From: CAVQDV01 sp963711375
GTDB taxonomy: Bacteria > Pseudomonadota > Gammaproteobacteria > Coxiellales > Coxiellaceae
Direction: 5' to 3'
Assembly (NCBI GenBank): GCA_963711375.1
Contig: CAVQDV010000005.1
Coordinates: forward strand, 2,542,001-2,606,000
Length of the DNA stretch: 64,000 nucleotides
Of this stretch, positions 1 to 10,196 are shown piece by piece; positions within the stretch are counted from its first letter, which is position 1, and the number at the start of each line of letters is the position of its first letter. A model generated the notes under the pieces. That model was not told the DNA's origin, searched no databases, and saw only the letters and a list, made by a program, of their open reading frames with translations. Both the position numbers and the translations under genes were made by a program.

Positions 1-3000
1 GCTGATGAGAAACAACTTCGTCCAATCGATCGAGATGAATAATAGTCGCTGTCGTTTCAGGCCAGCATTCTTTTAAGCCAGATTGCGTTAATAAAACAGG
101 GGCTTTTGTGTCCTCCAACATAAACTGGAGACGTTCTTTAGGATTGGAGGGGTCCATTGGCACGTAGGCCGCTCCCGCTTTTAAAACGGCGAAAATTCCA
201 ATCATCATCTCTAAAGATCGTTCGCATAAAATGGCCACCAAGGTTTCTAATCCAACTCCTTGCTTCCTTAAATAATGGGCTAATTGATTCGATTTTTCAT
301 TTAATTCACGATACGTTAAGGCTTGATCTCCAAAAACAAGTGCTACATTATTCGGTGTTTTTTCAACTTGCTCTTCGAAAAGTTGATGGATCGTTTTATT
401 TCTCGGAAAATTTTTCTCAGTCGCATTCCAATCCATTAGAATTTTCTGTTTTTCGAGTTCATTTAAAATATTCAATTCCGAGGATTTCAGTTGAGGATTT
501 TTAATCATTTCTTCAATCAAATAAAGATAATGATCTTTTAAGCGTTCAATCGTTTCGGCTTTAAAAATTTTAGCATTATAAGTGATAAGCCCCTCATACT
601 TTTTTTCATCATCATTTATCATAAAAGCTAAATCAAACTCGGGTGTGGCTGAAGAACTTTCAATTACACGGCCATGCAAATCTCCCATTTCAAAAGAAGA
701 TTGCTGAAAGGATGGCAAAAGATTAAAACTCACTTGAAATAAAGGATGATAACTAAGGTCTCGCTCTACTTTTAAGGCATTCACGATTTTTTCAAAACTG
801 GCTTGTTGATTTCTAAAGGCCTCTGTAACCGTATCAAACATGGTTTTTAGAAACTCGCTGACACTTGAATTCATTTGAAGTCTGCAATTGATGACGACGG
901 TATTTACAAATAAACCGATAAGACGTTCTTCATCTGCATTAGATCGATTCGCAAAGGGAACACCAATATTAATTTCTTGATCACGACTATAAATTTGTAA
1001 TAAAAAAGCTAATCCCGAAATAAAGAAATTAAATGGAGTAATATGTTGCTCCCTCGAAAATTTTTCGATGGCAGCTCGTAAAGATTCTGAAATATAAAAA
1101 TGGGACTTTGCCGCCTTAAAAGGATTTATCTTTGAACGTGGATAATCCGTTTGCAGGTTAATAATTTGTGGGGTCAGAGCTAATCTGGTTTTCCAATAGA
1201 CCAACTGATTCTGGTAAGCTTCAGTTGTTACTAATTGTTGCTGTGAACGGGCATAGTCTGTGTACTGAAAAGTCAGGGGTGGGATTTCTGAACTCTTATC
1301 GTTGACCAAGGCGGTATAATACAATTCCAAGTCTTTATTAAAAATATTAAATGAAATTGCGTCACTGCAAATATGGTGCATTTGAATGCCAAATATATAG
1401 TGATCCATTGAAAGATGGATAAGCACGGCTCGTAGCAAGGGGCCTTCCGTTAGATCAAATGAAAGTTTACGTCTTTCTTGAATAATTTCAGCTACTTTAT
1501 TTTTCTGTAAATCGGGTCTCATTTCACGGAGATCCATCTCAGGAAGATCGAGACTTAAGGAGGGCTGGATCACTTGGTGAATCTCTCCTTCTTCAGAAAA
1601 AAAAGTCGTGCGTAAGGCTTCGTGTCGCTTTATGACAGCATTAATAGCCTGATGCAAGAAAGCAACATGAAGATGTCCTTTCAAGTCAATATAGGCATCT
1701 AAATTATAATTTGCTTTATCACTCTCAAAATTATAGAGGAACCACATTCTCGCTTGTGCTTGCGTTAAAGGAAATTGATTCGATTGCTGACTAAGAAGTT
1801 TAGATTGAATTTCATCTGAGGGTGCGCCGGCGGATAATTGTAGAGCTAAATAATCTCGCATATCAGCTAATGAAGGATAGTCAAAAACGAAAGAGCTTGG
1901 CAATATAAAATGATTTTTAATTCGGGATTGTAAGACATTTTTGAATTCAACTGCCATTAGGGAATCCATTCCCATCTCAAAATAATTCTTTTTTAAATAA
2001 GAAGCATCAACGGCTTGCAATCCCAAAATCGTTTTGATTAACTCAATTAAAAGCACTTCTATAAGCGCAGGGCGTTTTTCTGGAGTCGCAGACAATAGCT
2101 CTAAAATAAAATCAGGCTGGATAGGAGCTCTCTGAATAAACGCAGAGGCCCAAGTAGGCATAACGAGCCTCATTTTACTAAAATTTTCCCAATGAATATT
2201 GGCGATCGTTATTTGAGCCTTTTCTGAAGCTAAGGCAAATTCTAGTGCAAGCATGCCCTCTTTTGGTTTTAGTGGCAGAATGCCTCCTCTGATATGTCGC
2301 CCTGTTAAGTCTTTTGCCATCCCCACTTCTGCCCATGGCCCCCAGGATAGACTGTGTCCGGGCAAGCCAATTTGTTTACGATATTCACAAAGCGCATCGA
2401 GAAACGCATTAGCAGCGGCATAATTACTTTGACCAGCACCTCCAAACGCGGCAGCAATGGATGAGAACATCACAAAAAAATCTAAGTCCTCTGAGTATTG
2501 ATGCAAATAAAAACTTCCATAAACTTTTGGACGAAAAACCATTTCAAAATGATCCCAGTCTTGTTCCATTAAAGTGGCATCATCGAGAACGCCAGCCAAA
2601 TGAAAAATGCCTTTCAAAGGATATTTTTCTTGTTGAAGCCGTTTTAGTAAATCGGCCACGGATTTTTCATCACCCATATCAATTGCTTCGTAATGTATTT
2701 TGGTATTTTCGGTTTCTAATGATTTAAGCTTATTTTTAAATTCATCGTTAAGAGATCTTCTACCTGTTAAGACCAGATGAGCCGCGCCTTTTTCCGACAA
2801 CCATCTGGCTAATGTTAAACCCAGCCCACCCAAGCCACCGGTAATAAGATAGGTAGCCTCTGACTTAATTTCCGCTTTAATGGAAGCCGTATTTTCGAAA
2901 GGTCCTCTATTCTTCAGTCTAGATAAACGAGGCACATAAAATTGATTTCCCTTCAAAGAAAAAATACGCTCTTCACTCTTCATGAAAAATAGAGTAAACA

Positions 3001-5038
3001 ATAATTCAGGGTTCCAATTTTCGCCTACATCAATATGCTTAAGGGGCAAATCTGGATATTCTGCCAAAATGCTCTTAAGCAGCCCATTCAAGGGGCTGTA
3101 AAGAAGATTAGAGTTACTAGTGGTATTGAAAAGATTATGTGACACTAAAAAAAAGGGGATTTTTTTGGTTTCCTGAAATTGCACCAAGGCCTGAGCTAGG
3201 TCTAAAATGCATTTAGTTCCCAAAATTTGGGCCTTCTTAATATTTTCGACTGTTAGAGGGGGTATATCACCCGCACTGGAAAGATGCACAATTCCAGTAA
3301 AATTTTCCGCTTGAATTAATCTTAAGAAAGCTTCCTTATTTTGAGGATAATTTTCTGAAGAAATGCAATGACAAGTGGCGCCCCTGTTTTCAAAGTCTAT
3401 TTTCAAAGAATCAGATACCTTTCCATCACTCAACAGCAACCAATGACCTAATGGATGAGGAATGACGCTTTCATCCGAAGATTTTTCTTGCCAATCCCAT
3501 TCATACATCCATTCTTCAGGAAGACTTTCCAGTGAAATTCTAGGAGCCACTTCAGCTTCTTTCGCTTGCTTTTTGCCTTCATCTATAGCTTCTGCCCAAA
3601 AGCGCTTTCGCTTAAATTCGGGTCTTTTTTTGAAACGCTCTCGCAATAGTGCTAATTCTGCTTCTGATAATTTTGGACCTTCTTCTAGAATCAAATGCAC
3701 ATTCGTTCCACTAAATCCAAAAGCACTAACGGCCGCTCGACGAATTCTTTCATCCCGTTTCCAGGCCTCATTTTTAATGAGAATTTCTGCTGGAAAATTT
3801 AATTGAATGTGTGGATTTAATTTCTCAAAATGCAAATTTCGAGGTAACATTTCATTTTGCAAAGCCAAAATCACCTTAATGACACTCGCCACTCCGGCTG
3901 CGCCTTCGATATGTCCAATATTGGTTTTTACGGCTCCTAATCGTAAGGGCAGAGAACGTTCTCCGTAAACCTCTGTAATAGCGCCCACTTCTATCGGATC
4001 GCCAAGGGAAGTGCCGGTTCCATGCGCTTCAAGATAATCAATATCTGCACCTTTTAATTTGGCTTTTGTGAGAACGGAACGCATTAAAGCGGCTTGCGCG
4101 GCACCATTAGGTACCGTTAATCCACTGCTCAGACCATCATGATTGACACCACTCGCCTTAATCACCGCTAATATTGGGTTGGCATCACGAACGGCATCAC
4201 TCAAACGCTTTAAAATCAGTATTCCACAACCTTCCCCACGTACATAACCATTAGCCCTCGCATCGAAGGTTTTACAATGACCATCGCTCGATAGCATACC
4301 CGCTTTAGAAAAAGAAATACTAAGATCTGGGTTGATAATTAAATTGACTCCACCCGCCAGGGCTAAATCGGCATCCTTTTTTCTCAAACTTCCACAAGCC
4401 TCATCGATGGCAAGCAAAGACGAAGAACACGCGGTATCGATCGCAAAATTGGGTCCACGAAAACCGAAGTAAAACGAAATTCTCCCCGTTGCAGCACTGC
4501 TTGTATTACCAATTGCCACATAAGGATTCAATAATTCCTTATGACCACTTGCTGAAATTAAATCAGCATAATCGTGAGAACAAATACCGATAAAAACTCC
4601 ACTTAAGCTATTTCTTAATGATTTAAAGGGAATTCCTGTTGACTGAATTGCCTCATAACTGACTTCCAATAACAATCGCTGCTGAGGATCCAAGTACTCG
4701 GCCTCTCGAGAACTAATGCCAAAAAATTCTGCATCAAATTCACTGATATCTACATCTAAAAAACCCCCGAGATTTGTAATCATTTTACCGGGGGCTAGAG
4801 GATCTGGATCGTAATACTGATTGGAATCCCAACGGCTGGAAGGCACTTCAACAATAGCATCACCGCCGCGCTCTAATAATTTCCAAAATCCCTCGATATT
4901 ATTGGCGCCACCTGGAAAACGGCACGCCATTCCAATAACAGCAATAGCTTCGGTTTGTTCCTCGACTTTAGCACTCAACTTTTTAATACGTTTAAACGCT
5001 TCGCGCAAAAGTTCTTCATCATTCACTTTCTTTTTCAT
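1..5038 (-). CDS. Hybrid polyketide synthase / NRPS, KS-KR-ACP-C-A (3' end outside window)
   Basis: Third megasynthase gene of the operon. It starts at 5038, 3 nt after the upstream gene's stop, and stays open to the window edge (about 1679 residues seen). Order by residue: N-terminal helical docking segment (1-27); KS (about 28-450) with active Cys in TACSSS (about 203), HGTGT and KTNIGH; a short linker ending FWAE with no AT; KR with TGGLGGLG (about 729) and an intact S...Y...N set (GQSNYAAAN); ACP with the Ser of GMDSL (about 1025); condensation domain with HHICSD (about 1219, so HHxxxD is present); and an adenylation domain with LTYRELN and LKAGAAYVP that is cut by the edge. It should add one malonyl unit, reduce it to the beta-hydroxy stage, then couple it to an amino acid. 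The amino acid cannot be predicted because the binding-pocket region is outside the window. Confidence 0.93.
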   Translation of the reverse strand, partial: MKKKVNDEELLREAFKRIKKLSAKVEEQTEAIAVIGMACRFPGGANNIEGFWKLLERGGDAIVEVPSSRWDSNQYYDPDPLAPGKMITNLGGFLDVDISEFDAEFFGISSREAEYLDPQQRLLLEVSYEAIQSTGIPFKSLRNSLSGVFIGICSHDYADLISASGHKELLNPYVAIGNTSSAATGRISFYFGFRGPNFAIDTACSSSLLAIDEACGSLRKKDADLALAGGVNLIINPDLSISFSKAGMLSSDGHCKTFDARANGYVRGEGCGILILKRLSDAVRDANPILAVIKASGVNHDGLSSGLTVPNGAAQAALMRSVLTKAKLKGADIDYLEAHGTGTSLGDPIEVGAITEVYGERSLPLRLGAVKTNIGHIEGAAGVASVIKVILALQNEMLPRNLHFEKLNPHIQLNFPAEILIKNEAWKRDERIRRAAVSAFGFSGTNVHLILEEGPKLSEAELALLRERFKKRPEFKRKRFWAEAIDEGKKQAKEAEVAPRISLESLPEEWMYEWDWQEKSSDESVIPHPLGHWLLLSDGKVSDSLKIDFENRGATCHCISSENYPQNKEAFLRLIQAENFTGIVHLSSAGDIPPLTVENIKKAQILGTKCILDLAQALVQFQETKKIPFFLVSHNLFNTTSNSNLLYSPLNGLLKSILAEYPDLPLKHIDVGENWNPELLFTLFFMKSEERIFSLKGNQFYVPRLSRLKNRGPFENTASIKAEIKSEATYLITGGLGGLGLTLARWLSEKGAAHLVLTGRRSLNDEFKNKLKSLETENTKIHYEAIDMGDEKSVADLLKRLQQEKYPLKGIFHLAGVLDDATLMEQDWDHFEMVFRPKVYGSFYLHQYSEDLDFFVMFSSIAAAFGGAGQSNYAAANAFLDALCEYRKQIGLPGHSLSWGPWAEVGMAKDLTGRHIRGGILPLKPKEGMLALEFALASEKAQITIANIHWENFSKMRLVMPTWASAFIQRAPIQPDFILELLSATPEKRPALIEVLLIELIKTILGLQAVDASYLKKNYFEMGMDSLMAVEFKNVLQSRIKNHFILPSSFVFDYPSLADMRDYLALQLSAGAPSDEIQSKLLSQQSNQFPLTQAQARMWFLYNFESDKANYNLDAYIDLKGHLHVAFLHQAINAVIKRHEALRTTFFSEEGEIHQVIQPSLSLDLPEMDLREMRPDLQKNKVAEIIQERRKLSFDLTEGPLLRAVLIHLSMDHYIFGIQMHHICSDAISFNIFNKDLELYYTALVNDKSSEIPPLTFQYTDYARSQQQLVTTEAYQNQLVYWKTRLALTPQIINLQTDYPRSKINPFKAAKSHFYISESLRAAIEKFSREQHITPFNFFISGLAFLLQIYSRDQEINIGVPFANRSNADEERLIGLFVNTVVINCRLQMNSSVSEFLKTMFDTVTEAFRNQQASFEKIVNALKVERDLSYHPLFQVSFNLLPSFQQSSFEMGDLHGRVIESSSATPEFDLAFMINDDEKKYEGLITYNAKIFKAETIERLKDHYLYLIEEMIKNPQLKSSELNILNELEKQKILMDWNATEKNFPRNKTIHQLFEEQVEKTPNNVALVFGDQALTYRELNEKSNQLAHYLRKQGVGLETLVAILCERSLEMMIGIFAVLKAGAAYVPMDPSNPKERLQFMLEDTKAPVLLTQSGLKECWPETTATIIHLDRLDEVVSHQ

Positions 5039-5041
5039 GGA

Positions 5042-8000
5042 TTAAGTATCCTCACTTTTTAACTGCTGGCGAATTTCCTCAATACTCATTTCATCAATAC
5101 TGTTATCTAATTCTTCGACATTTTCTTTTATTGGAATTTCAAGCTTTAGCAATTGTGCCAAATACTCAACCATACTTTCGACACTGGGATAATTAAAAAT
5201 GACATTCGTGTTTAACACTACCGATTTTCCAAGGTCCGCTTGCAATCGATTTTTTAATTCTACCGCCATTAGTGAGTCCAGGCCCATATCAAAAAAACCT
5301 TTCTGCTCATCAAGGATTTGTGCGGCTGACAAACCCAATACTAAACGCAGCTGCTCTTTAAAATAGGTTTTAATCATCGGCAGGCGTTCTTCGATAGGGA
5401 GGGCTTCCAATTGAGTAAATAAATTATTTTTAGTATTTTTTTCTATAACAAAGTCCTCAAGCCAAGTCGGAACTTCAACCATTTTTTTAAGGTAATTTTT
5501 CCAATGTATATTAGCAATGGTCACGTGTGCCTGTTGCCTGAGCAAGACAAACTCTAGGGCACGCATACCATCTTTAGGTTTTAAGCCAAGCATCCCACTT
5601 CTTTCATGCGAGGAAACCAATTCCTTCGCCATACCCACATCCGACCATGGGCCCCAAGACAAACTGTGCGCTGGCAAACCCTGTTCGTGTCGGTATTCAC
5701 AAAGTGCGTCCATAAAAGCATTTGCAGCCGCATAATTACTTTGTCCTGGGTTTCCGAGACTAGAAGCCATCGAGGAAAACATCACAAACAAATCAAGATT
5801 TTTAGAATATTGATGCAAGTAAAAACTGCCGTATACCTTGGCCTGAAATACCTTCTCAAAACGAGGCCAACTTTGCTCCATCAAGGTTGCGTCGTCTATA
5901 ATTCCGGCTAAATGAAAAATGCCTTTTAAAGGTTTTTCTGAGGCTTCTAAACCTTTAAGACAATTTTTAACAGCCTCTTCATCGCCAATATCCATTGAAA
6001 CATAATCGATATGAGTATTTTCAATTTCAATCAACTTGAGCGCGGCTTTATTCTCATCATCGAGCGGCTTTCTGCCCGATAAAATAAGATGCGTGGCACC
6101 ATTTTCCAAAAGCCATTTTGCCAATGTCAAACCCAAACCCCCTAAACCACCGGTAATCAAATAGCTAGCATTGGCATTTATTTTATGTTGGATGCTTGGC
6201 AAGGGAGGAATTTCAATAACCACTTTACCGGTATGTTTAGCGGTCCGCATATAATCGAAAGCCTTCACTGCTTCTTCGATCGGGAACACAGTAATCGGCA
6301 GCGATTTTAAAATATTCTCCTGAAACAAAGGCATTAATTCTGTTAGCATCGTCTGAATCAATTCCGGTTGAGATTGCGAAATTTCGTCAAGTGCAATAAT
6401 GTGATAATCAATATCGGGTCGATGAGTTTGCATTTTCTCTTTTGGCCAAATATCGCGTTTACCAATTTCTAAAAATCGAGCCCCTTTTTTGCATATTCGA
6501 ACGGAAGTTTCGATAAATCCTTCCCCAGATAGGGAATTTAGCACCACATCCACTCCCTCTCCCTCTGTCAAATTTTCAATATCTCTTCCAAAGGATAAAC
6601 TGCGTGAATCGAAAATATGTTTAATGCCCTGAGATTGCAAAAATTCGCGTTTCCTTTCTGAACCTGCTGTCACAATGATGCTTGCGCCAAAATATTTTGC
6701 AAGCTGGATAGCGGCCTGGCCAACTCCACCCGCACCCGCGTGAATTAAAACGGAATCGCCTTTTTTCAACTCCGCACAATGCTTAAAAGCATAGTAAACC
6801 GTTAAAAAAACAGTTGGGAGCGCGGAGGCCTCTGCAAAACTGAGTGTCTCAGGTTTTAAAATAATATTATCTTGATGGACCCGTGTTTTTCTCGCTAAAG
6901 AACCCGACATCATTCCTAATACTGCCTCACCGGGTTTTAAATGATGGACAGCTTCACCCACTTGCAGAATAATTCCGGCACCATCCCCACCCAATGGACC
7001 TGGATCACCAGGATATAGGCCAAGGGCATCCAACACATCACGGAAATTAAGCCCCACGGCACGCACTTCCACTTCCACCTCATGGGGATCCAGCTTTCCC
7101 TTTAATTTTAAAGCGGAGAGTGTTAAATTTTCTAGCAAACCTTTTTGCGTGCTTATTAAGCGAAATTGATCATCAAAGGGGCGAGTTAATTCATGACGTT
7201 TTAATTTTGCATCAAGCGCTTTTAAAAAACGTGGAACAAAAATACGACTTCCCCTTACTGAAAAAAAACACTCTGCACTGCTATCAAAAAACGATAGAAA
7301 TAAAAAAGAAGGATCAGCGTTTGATGCCACATCAAAAAGTTTTATCGATAATTCAGGTTGCTCCAGGATGATGGTTTTAAATAAACCCAATAATGGACTT
7401 TGTGAAATATTTTTACTCTCGATATTCTGAGTAATCAAAATAAGAGGAATTTTTAAAGTCTTCTCGAGCTGCACTAAAGCCTGAGATAAATCTAGAACAC
7501 TTTTGGTGCACAATAGTTGTGCGTTCCTTATAGACTCTCCTGTCAGTGGCCCTCGATCCTTCAAGCTTGAAATATGCAAAATACCATTAAAATGTTCTTT
7601 TCCCAATAATTCTAGAAAATCCGCTTTAGATTTAGGATGATTTTCAGTGGAAAGAAGCTGACAAGTGGCTCCATTATTTTCAAATAGTTTTTTTAAGGTC
7701 TGAGAAATTTCCCCATCACTTAAAATAAGCCAATGACCTAATGGATTCGGAATATTAGTTGATTCGAGCGTTTTTTCAGACCAATCCCATTCATAAATCC
7801 AGCCTTCAACACTTCTCCTGTGCGCGAGCATTTGTTTTAAAGCTTGTTCTGTCGTCTTTCGATATTGCATTCCGGAGAGTTGCGCTACTACTTTTCCAGA
7901 AGGCGTACAGAGCGTCAAATCCCCCGATCGACTGGTCTCTGTCTTATCCTTTTCTTGCCAGTAAGCGAATAAGGATTCACCCAAGGGTGCGTAAAATTCA

Positions 8001-10183
8001 AAAACATCACAAGCAATGGGTAGAAACAACTCTTTTGAATTTTCATTCCATAACGTGGCCACTAATAATTGTAGTGCTCCATCAAGTAATGCCGGGTGTG
8101 CCAGGTAATTTTTTTCAGAATATGGGAGTTTCAATTCACCCAAAGCCTCTTTTTCCCCCACATAAAGGTTATTTAAAGCTTGGAAATGTTCGCCATAATG
8201 AATTCCTGTAGAATTAACATAGCTGTAAAAATCTGATTTTGTAATCAGACGAGGGCACCGCAATTTGATACCTGCTATGTCCAATGCAGTAGGTGTTTTT
8301 TGGCTGCTCAATACCGCTATCATGCCTCTTGCATGACAATGCCATGCAGCATTTTCTGTACTGGCATCTACTGCTTTACTGTAAATATCTATTTCATAAC
8401 CCGCCTGGTTTGGCGTCATCAGCACCTGCGTTTCCACCGATTTTCTCTCATCAAAACTCAAGACCACTTCAATGTCTACATTTTTTAGCCAAATTTTCGT
8501 CTCACCTAGAACATTAACACTCGCGGCTAGCATCATTTCGAAATAAGCGGCTGCGGGATAAATGACCTGGTCATAAACCTGATGATCATTTAGGTAGGGT
8601 AATCGTCCCAGTTGTAAGTCCCCTCGATAAATAATTTCCCCATTAAAAATGGTGTATTTTTCTCCCAAGAGAGGATGCACGGAATCCAAATGCCTTCCTA
8701 GCTGTGGAATAGCTGCCTCAGCCCAATATCGTTGTCGATTAAATTCGTGACGATGAAAGGATCTCTCCTTCCATTCTTTTAATTTTATTTCGCTTAACTC
8801 AGGTCCTTCTTCAATAAGAAGATGTACGTTGGTTCCACTAAATCCAAAAGAATTTATTCCGGCAATACGTCTTTTCCCGCGCTTCCAATCGATATTTTTA
8901 TTCGCAATTTCAAGGGGAACTTGAGAAATATCGACACTGGGATTTAATTTTTTAAAATGTAAAATGGCAGGAATTTTTTCATGCAGTAAAGACAAAACCA
9001 CTTTCATGACACTGACAATACCTGAAGCTGTCTCGGTATGTCCAATATTCGTTTTTACAGATCCCACAAAAGCTGGGTGTGTCTTTTCTCTATTTTTTCC
9101 GTAAGTATTTTTCAAAGCTTCTAATTCAATAGGATCGCCTAAAGCCGTTCCGGTTCCATGTGCTTCGATATAGCTAATCTCAGAAGGCGATAATTTAGCA
9201 TGTTCCAGCGCTTTTTGAATGACCTGCTCTTGAGCCAAACCATTTGGCACCGTTAAACCACTGCTGGGTCCATCTTGATTAACTGCCGTACCCCGAATAA
9301 TCGCCAAAATTGTATTATGATCCGCAAGAGCATCACTAAGGCGTTTAACTAGAATGAAGGCACACGCATCACTTCGCACATAACCATTGGCACTGGCGTC
9401 AAATGTTTTACATTGTCCCTCCGGAGAGAGCATACCCGATTTACAGAAATTAACGCTCACCTCTGGTGCCATAATAATATTGACGCCACCCACAAGAGCC
9501 GCATTACAGTATTTTAGGCGCAAATCTTTCACAGCAGCATCCAGTGCCACCACAGAGGAAGAACACGCGGTATCCATAGATATTGCCGGCCCATGAAATC
9601 CGAAAAAGAAAGCAATCCTACCCGATACAATGCTGTAATGATTTCCGGTGCAGTAATATTTATCAACAGCTTCGGCATGACCCGATTTTGTAATTAAATG
9701 GCTATAGTCATTTCCGCAAACTCCCATGTAAACTCCGGTGAGGCTGTTTTTTAAATCCTTCGGATTAATACCGGCATTTTCGATGGTCTCCCAAGCGACT
9801 TCCAATGCAATTCTTTGCTGCGGATCCATGTCCTCGGCTTCACGCGGGGAAATATGAAAAAATTCGGCATCGAATTCATCAATTGGAGTTTGTAAAAACC
9901 CCCCTTTTTTAGTGTACATTTTTCCGGGGGCATCTTTATCAGGATCGTAATAAGCCTGCACATCCCAACGATTCGGGGGAATCTCTATAATCGCATCTTT
10001 ATTTTGAATCAATAATTCCCAAAATTCTTCTGGGGAATTAACATTTCCAGGCAAACGACAAGCCATTCCAACTATTGCAATGGGTTCTTCGAGGTTTTGC
10101 TTTAGCAAGCGATTCTCTTCCTCAAGTTTTTTGACAATGAGAAGCGAACGTTTTAGCAACTCATTCTTATCCCACTCACTCAT
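5042..10183 (-). CDS. Polyketide synthase module, KS-DH-ER-KR-ACP, AT-less
   Basis: Second megasynthase gene (1713 aa), starting 13 nt after the previous stop behind a strong GGGAGG ribosome site. It begins with a coiled-coil-like docking segment (1-32). KS (33-456) has Cys207, His342 in HGTGT and His382 in KTNIGH. Only about 30 residues follow before the FNRQRYWAE motif that normally sits after an AT, so there is no AT. DH has His534 and DGALQ, but Asp538 replaces the Gly of HxxxGxxxxP. ER has the GGVGQAAIQ nucleotide-binding motif. KR has TGGLGGLG and GQSNYAAAN, with an LDD-like IIDD that fits a B-type ketoreductase. ACP Ser is near 1636 (GLDSL). The acidic C-terminal tail (SIEEIRQQL) looks like a docking domain. 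It is expected to make a fully reduced two-carbon extension. Confidence 0.94.
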   Translation of the reverse strand: MSEWDKNELLKRSLLIVKKLEEENRLLKQNLEEPIAIVGMACRLPGNVNSPEEFWELLIQNKDAIIEIPPNRWDVQAYYDPDKDAPGKMYTKKGGFLQTPIDEFDAEFFHISPREAEDMDPQQRIALEVAWETIENAGINPKDLKNSLTGVYMGVCGNDYSHLITKSGHAEAVDKYYCTGNHYSIVSGRIAFFFGFHGPAISMDTACSSSVVALDAAVKDLRLKYCNAALVGGVNIIMAPEVSVNFCKSGMLSPEGQCKTFDASANGYVRSDACAFILVKRLSDALADHNTILAIIRGTAVNQDGPSSGLTVPNGLAQEQVIQKALEHAKLSPSEISYIEAHGTGTALGDPIELEALKNTYGKNREKTHPAFVGSVKTNIGHTETASGIVSVMKVVLSLLHEKIPAILHFKKLNPSVDISQVPLEIANKNIDWKRGKRRIAGINSFGFSGTNVHLLIEEGPELSEIKLKEWKERSFHRHEFNRQRYWAEAAIPQLGRHLDSVHPLLGEKYTIFNGEIIYRGDLQLGRLPYLNDHQVYDQVIYPAAAYFEMMLAASVNVLGETKIWLKNVDIEVVLSFDERKSVETQVLMTPNQAGYEIDIYSKAVDASTENAAWHCHARGMIAVLSSQKTPTALDIAGIKLRCPRLITKSDFYSYVNSTGIHYGEHFQALNNLYVGEKEALGELKLPYSEKNYLAHPALLDGALQLLVATLWNENSKELFLPIACDVFEFYAPLGESLFAYWQEKDKTETSRSGDLTLCTPSGKVVAQLSGMQYRKTTEQALKQMLAHRRSVEGWIYEWDWSEKTLESTNIPNPLGHWLILSDGEISQTLKKLFENNGATCQLLSTENHPKSKADFLELLGKEHFNGILHISSLKDRGPLTGESIRNAQLLCTKSVLDLSQALVQLEKTLKIPLILITQNIESKNISQSPLLGLFKTIILEQPELSIKLFDVASNADPSFLFLSFFDSSAECFFSVRGSRIFVPRFLKALDAKLKRHELTRPFDDQFRLISTQKGLLENLTLSALKLKGKLDPHEVEVEVRAVGLNFRDVLDALGLYPGDPGPLGGDGAGIILQVGEAVHHLKPGEAVLGMMSGSLARKTRVHQDNIILKPETLSFAEASALPTVFLTVYYAFKHCAELKKGDSVLIHAGAGGVGQAAIQLAKYFGASIIVTAGSERKREFLQSQGIKHIFDSRSLSFGRDIENLTEGEGVDVVLNSLSGEGFIETSVRICKKGARFLEIGKRDIWPKEKMQTHRPDIDYHIIALDEISQSQPELIQTMLTELMPLFQENILKSLPITVFPIEEAVKAFDYMRTAKHTGKVVIEIPPLPSIQHKINANASYLITGGLGGLGLTLAKWLLENGATHLILSGRKPLDDENKAALKLIEIENTHIDYVSMDIGDEEAVKNCLKGLEASEKPLKGIFHLAGIIDDATLMEQSWPRFEKVFQAKVYGSFYLHQYSKNLDLFVMFSSMASSLGNPGQSNYAAANAFMDALCEYRHEQGLPAHSLSWGPWSDVGMAKELVSSHERSGMLGLKPKDGMRALEFVLLRQQAHVTIANIHWKNYLKKMVEVPTWLEDFVIEKNTKNNLFTQLEALPIEERLPMIKTYFKEQLRLVLGLSAAQILDEQKGFFDMGLDSLMAVELKNRLQADLGKSVVLNTNVIFNYPSVESMVEYLAQLLKLEIPIKENVEELDNSIDEMSIEEIRQQLKSEDT

Positions 10184-10196
10184 GTTACCTCCCTAT

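Noticed and set aside
7759..8211. 150-codon plus-strand ORF
   Set aside because: Fully antisense to the KS-DH-ER-KR synthase, with no ribosome site or protein signature.
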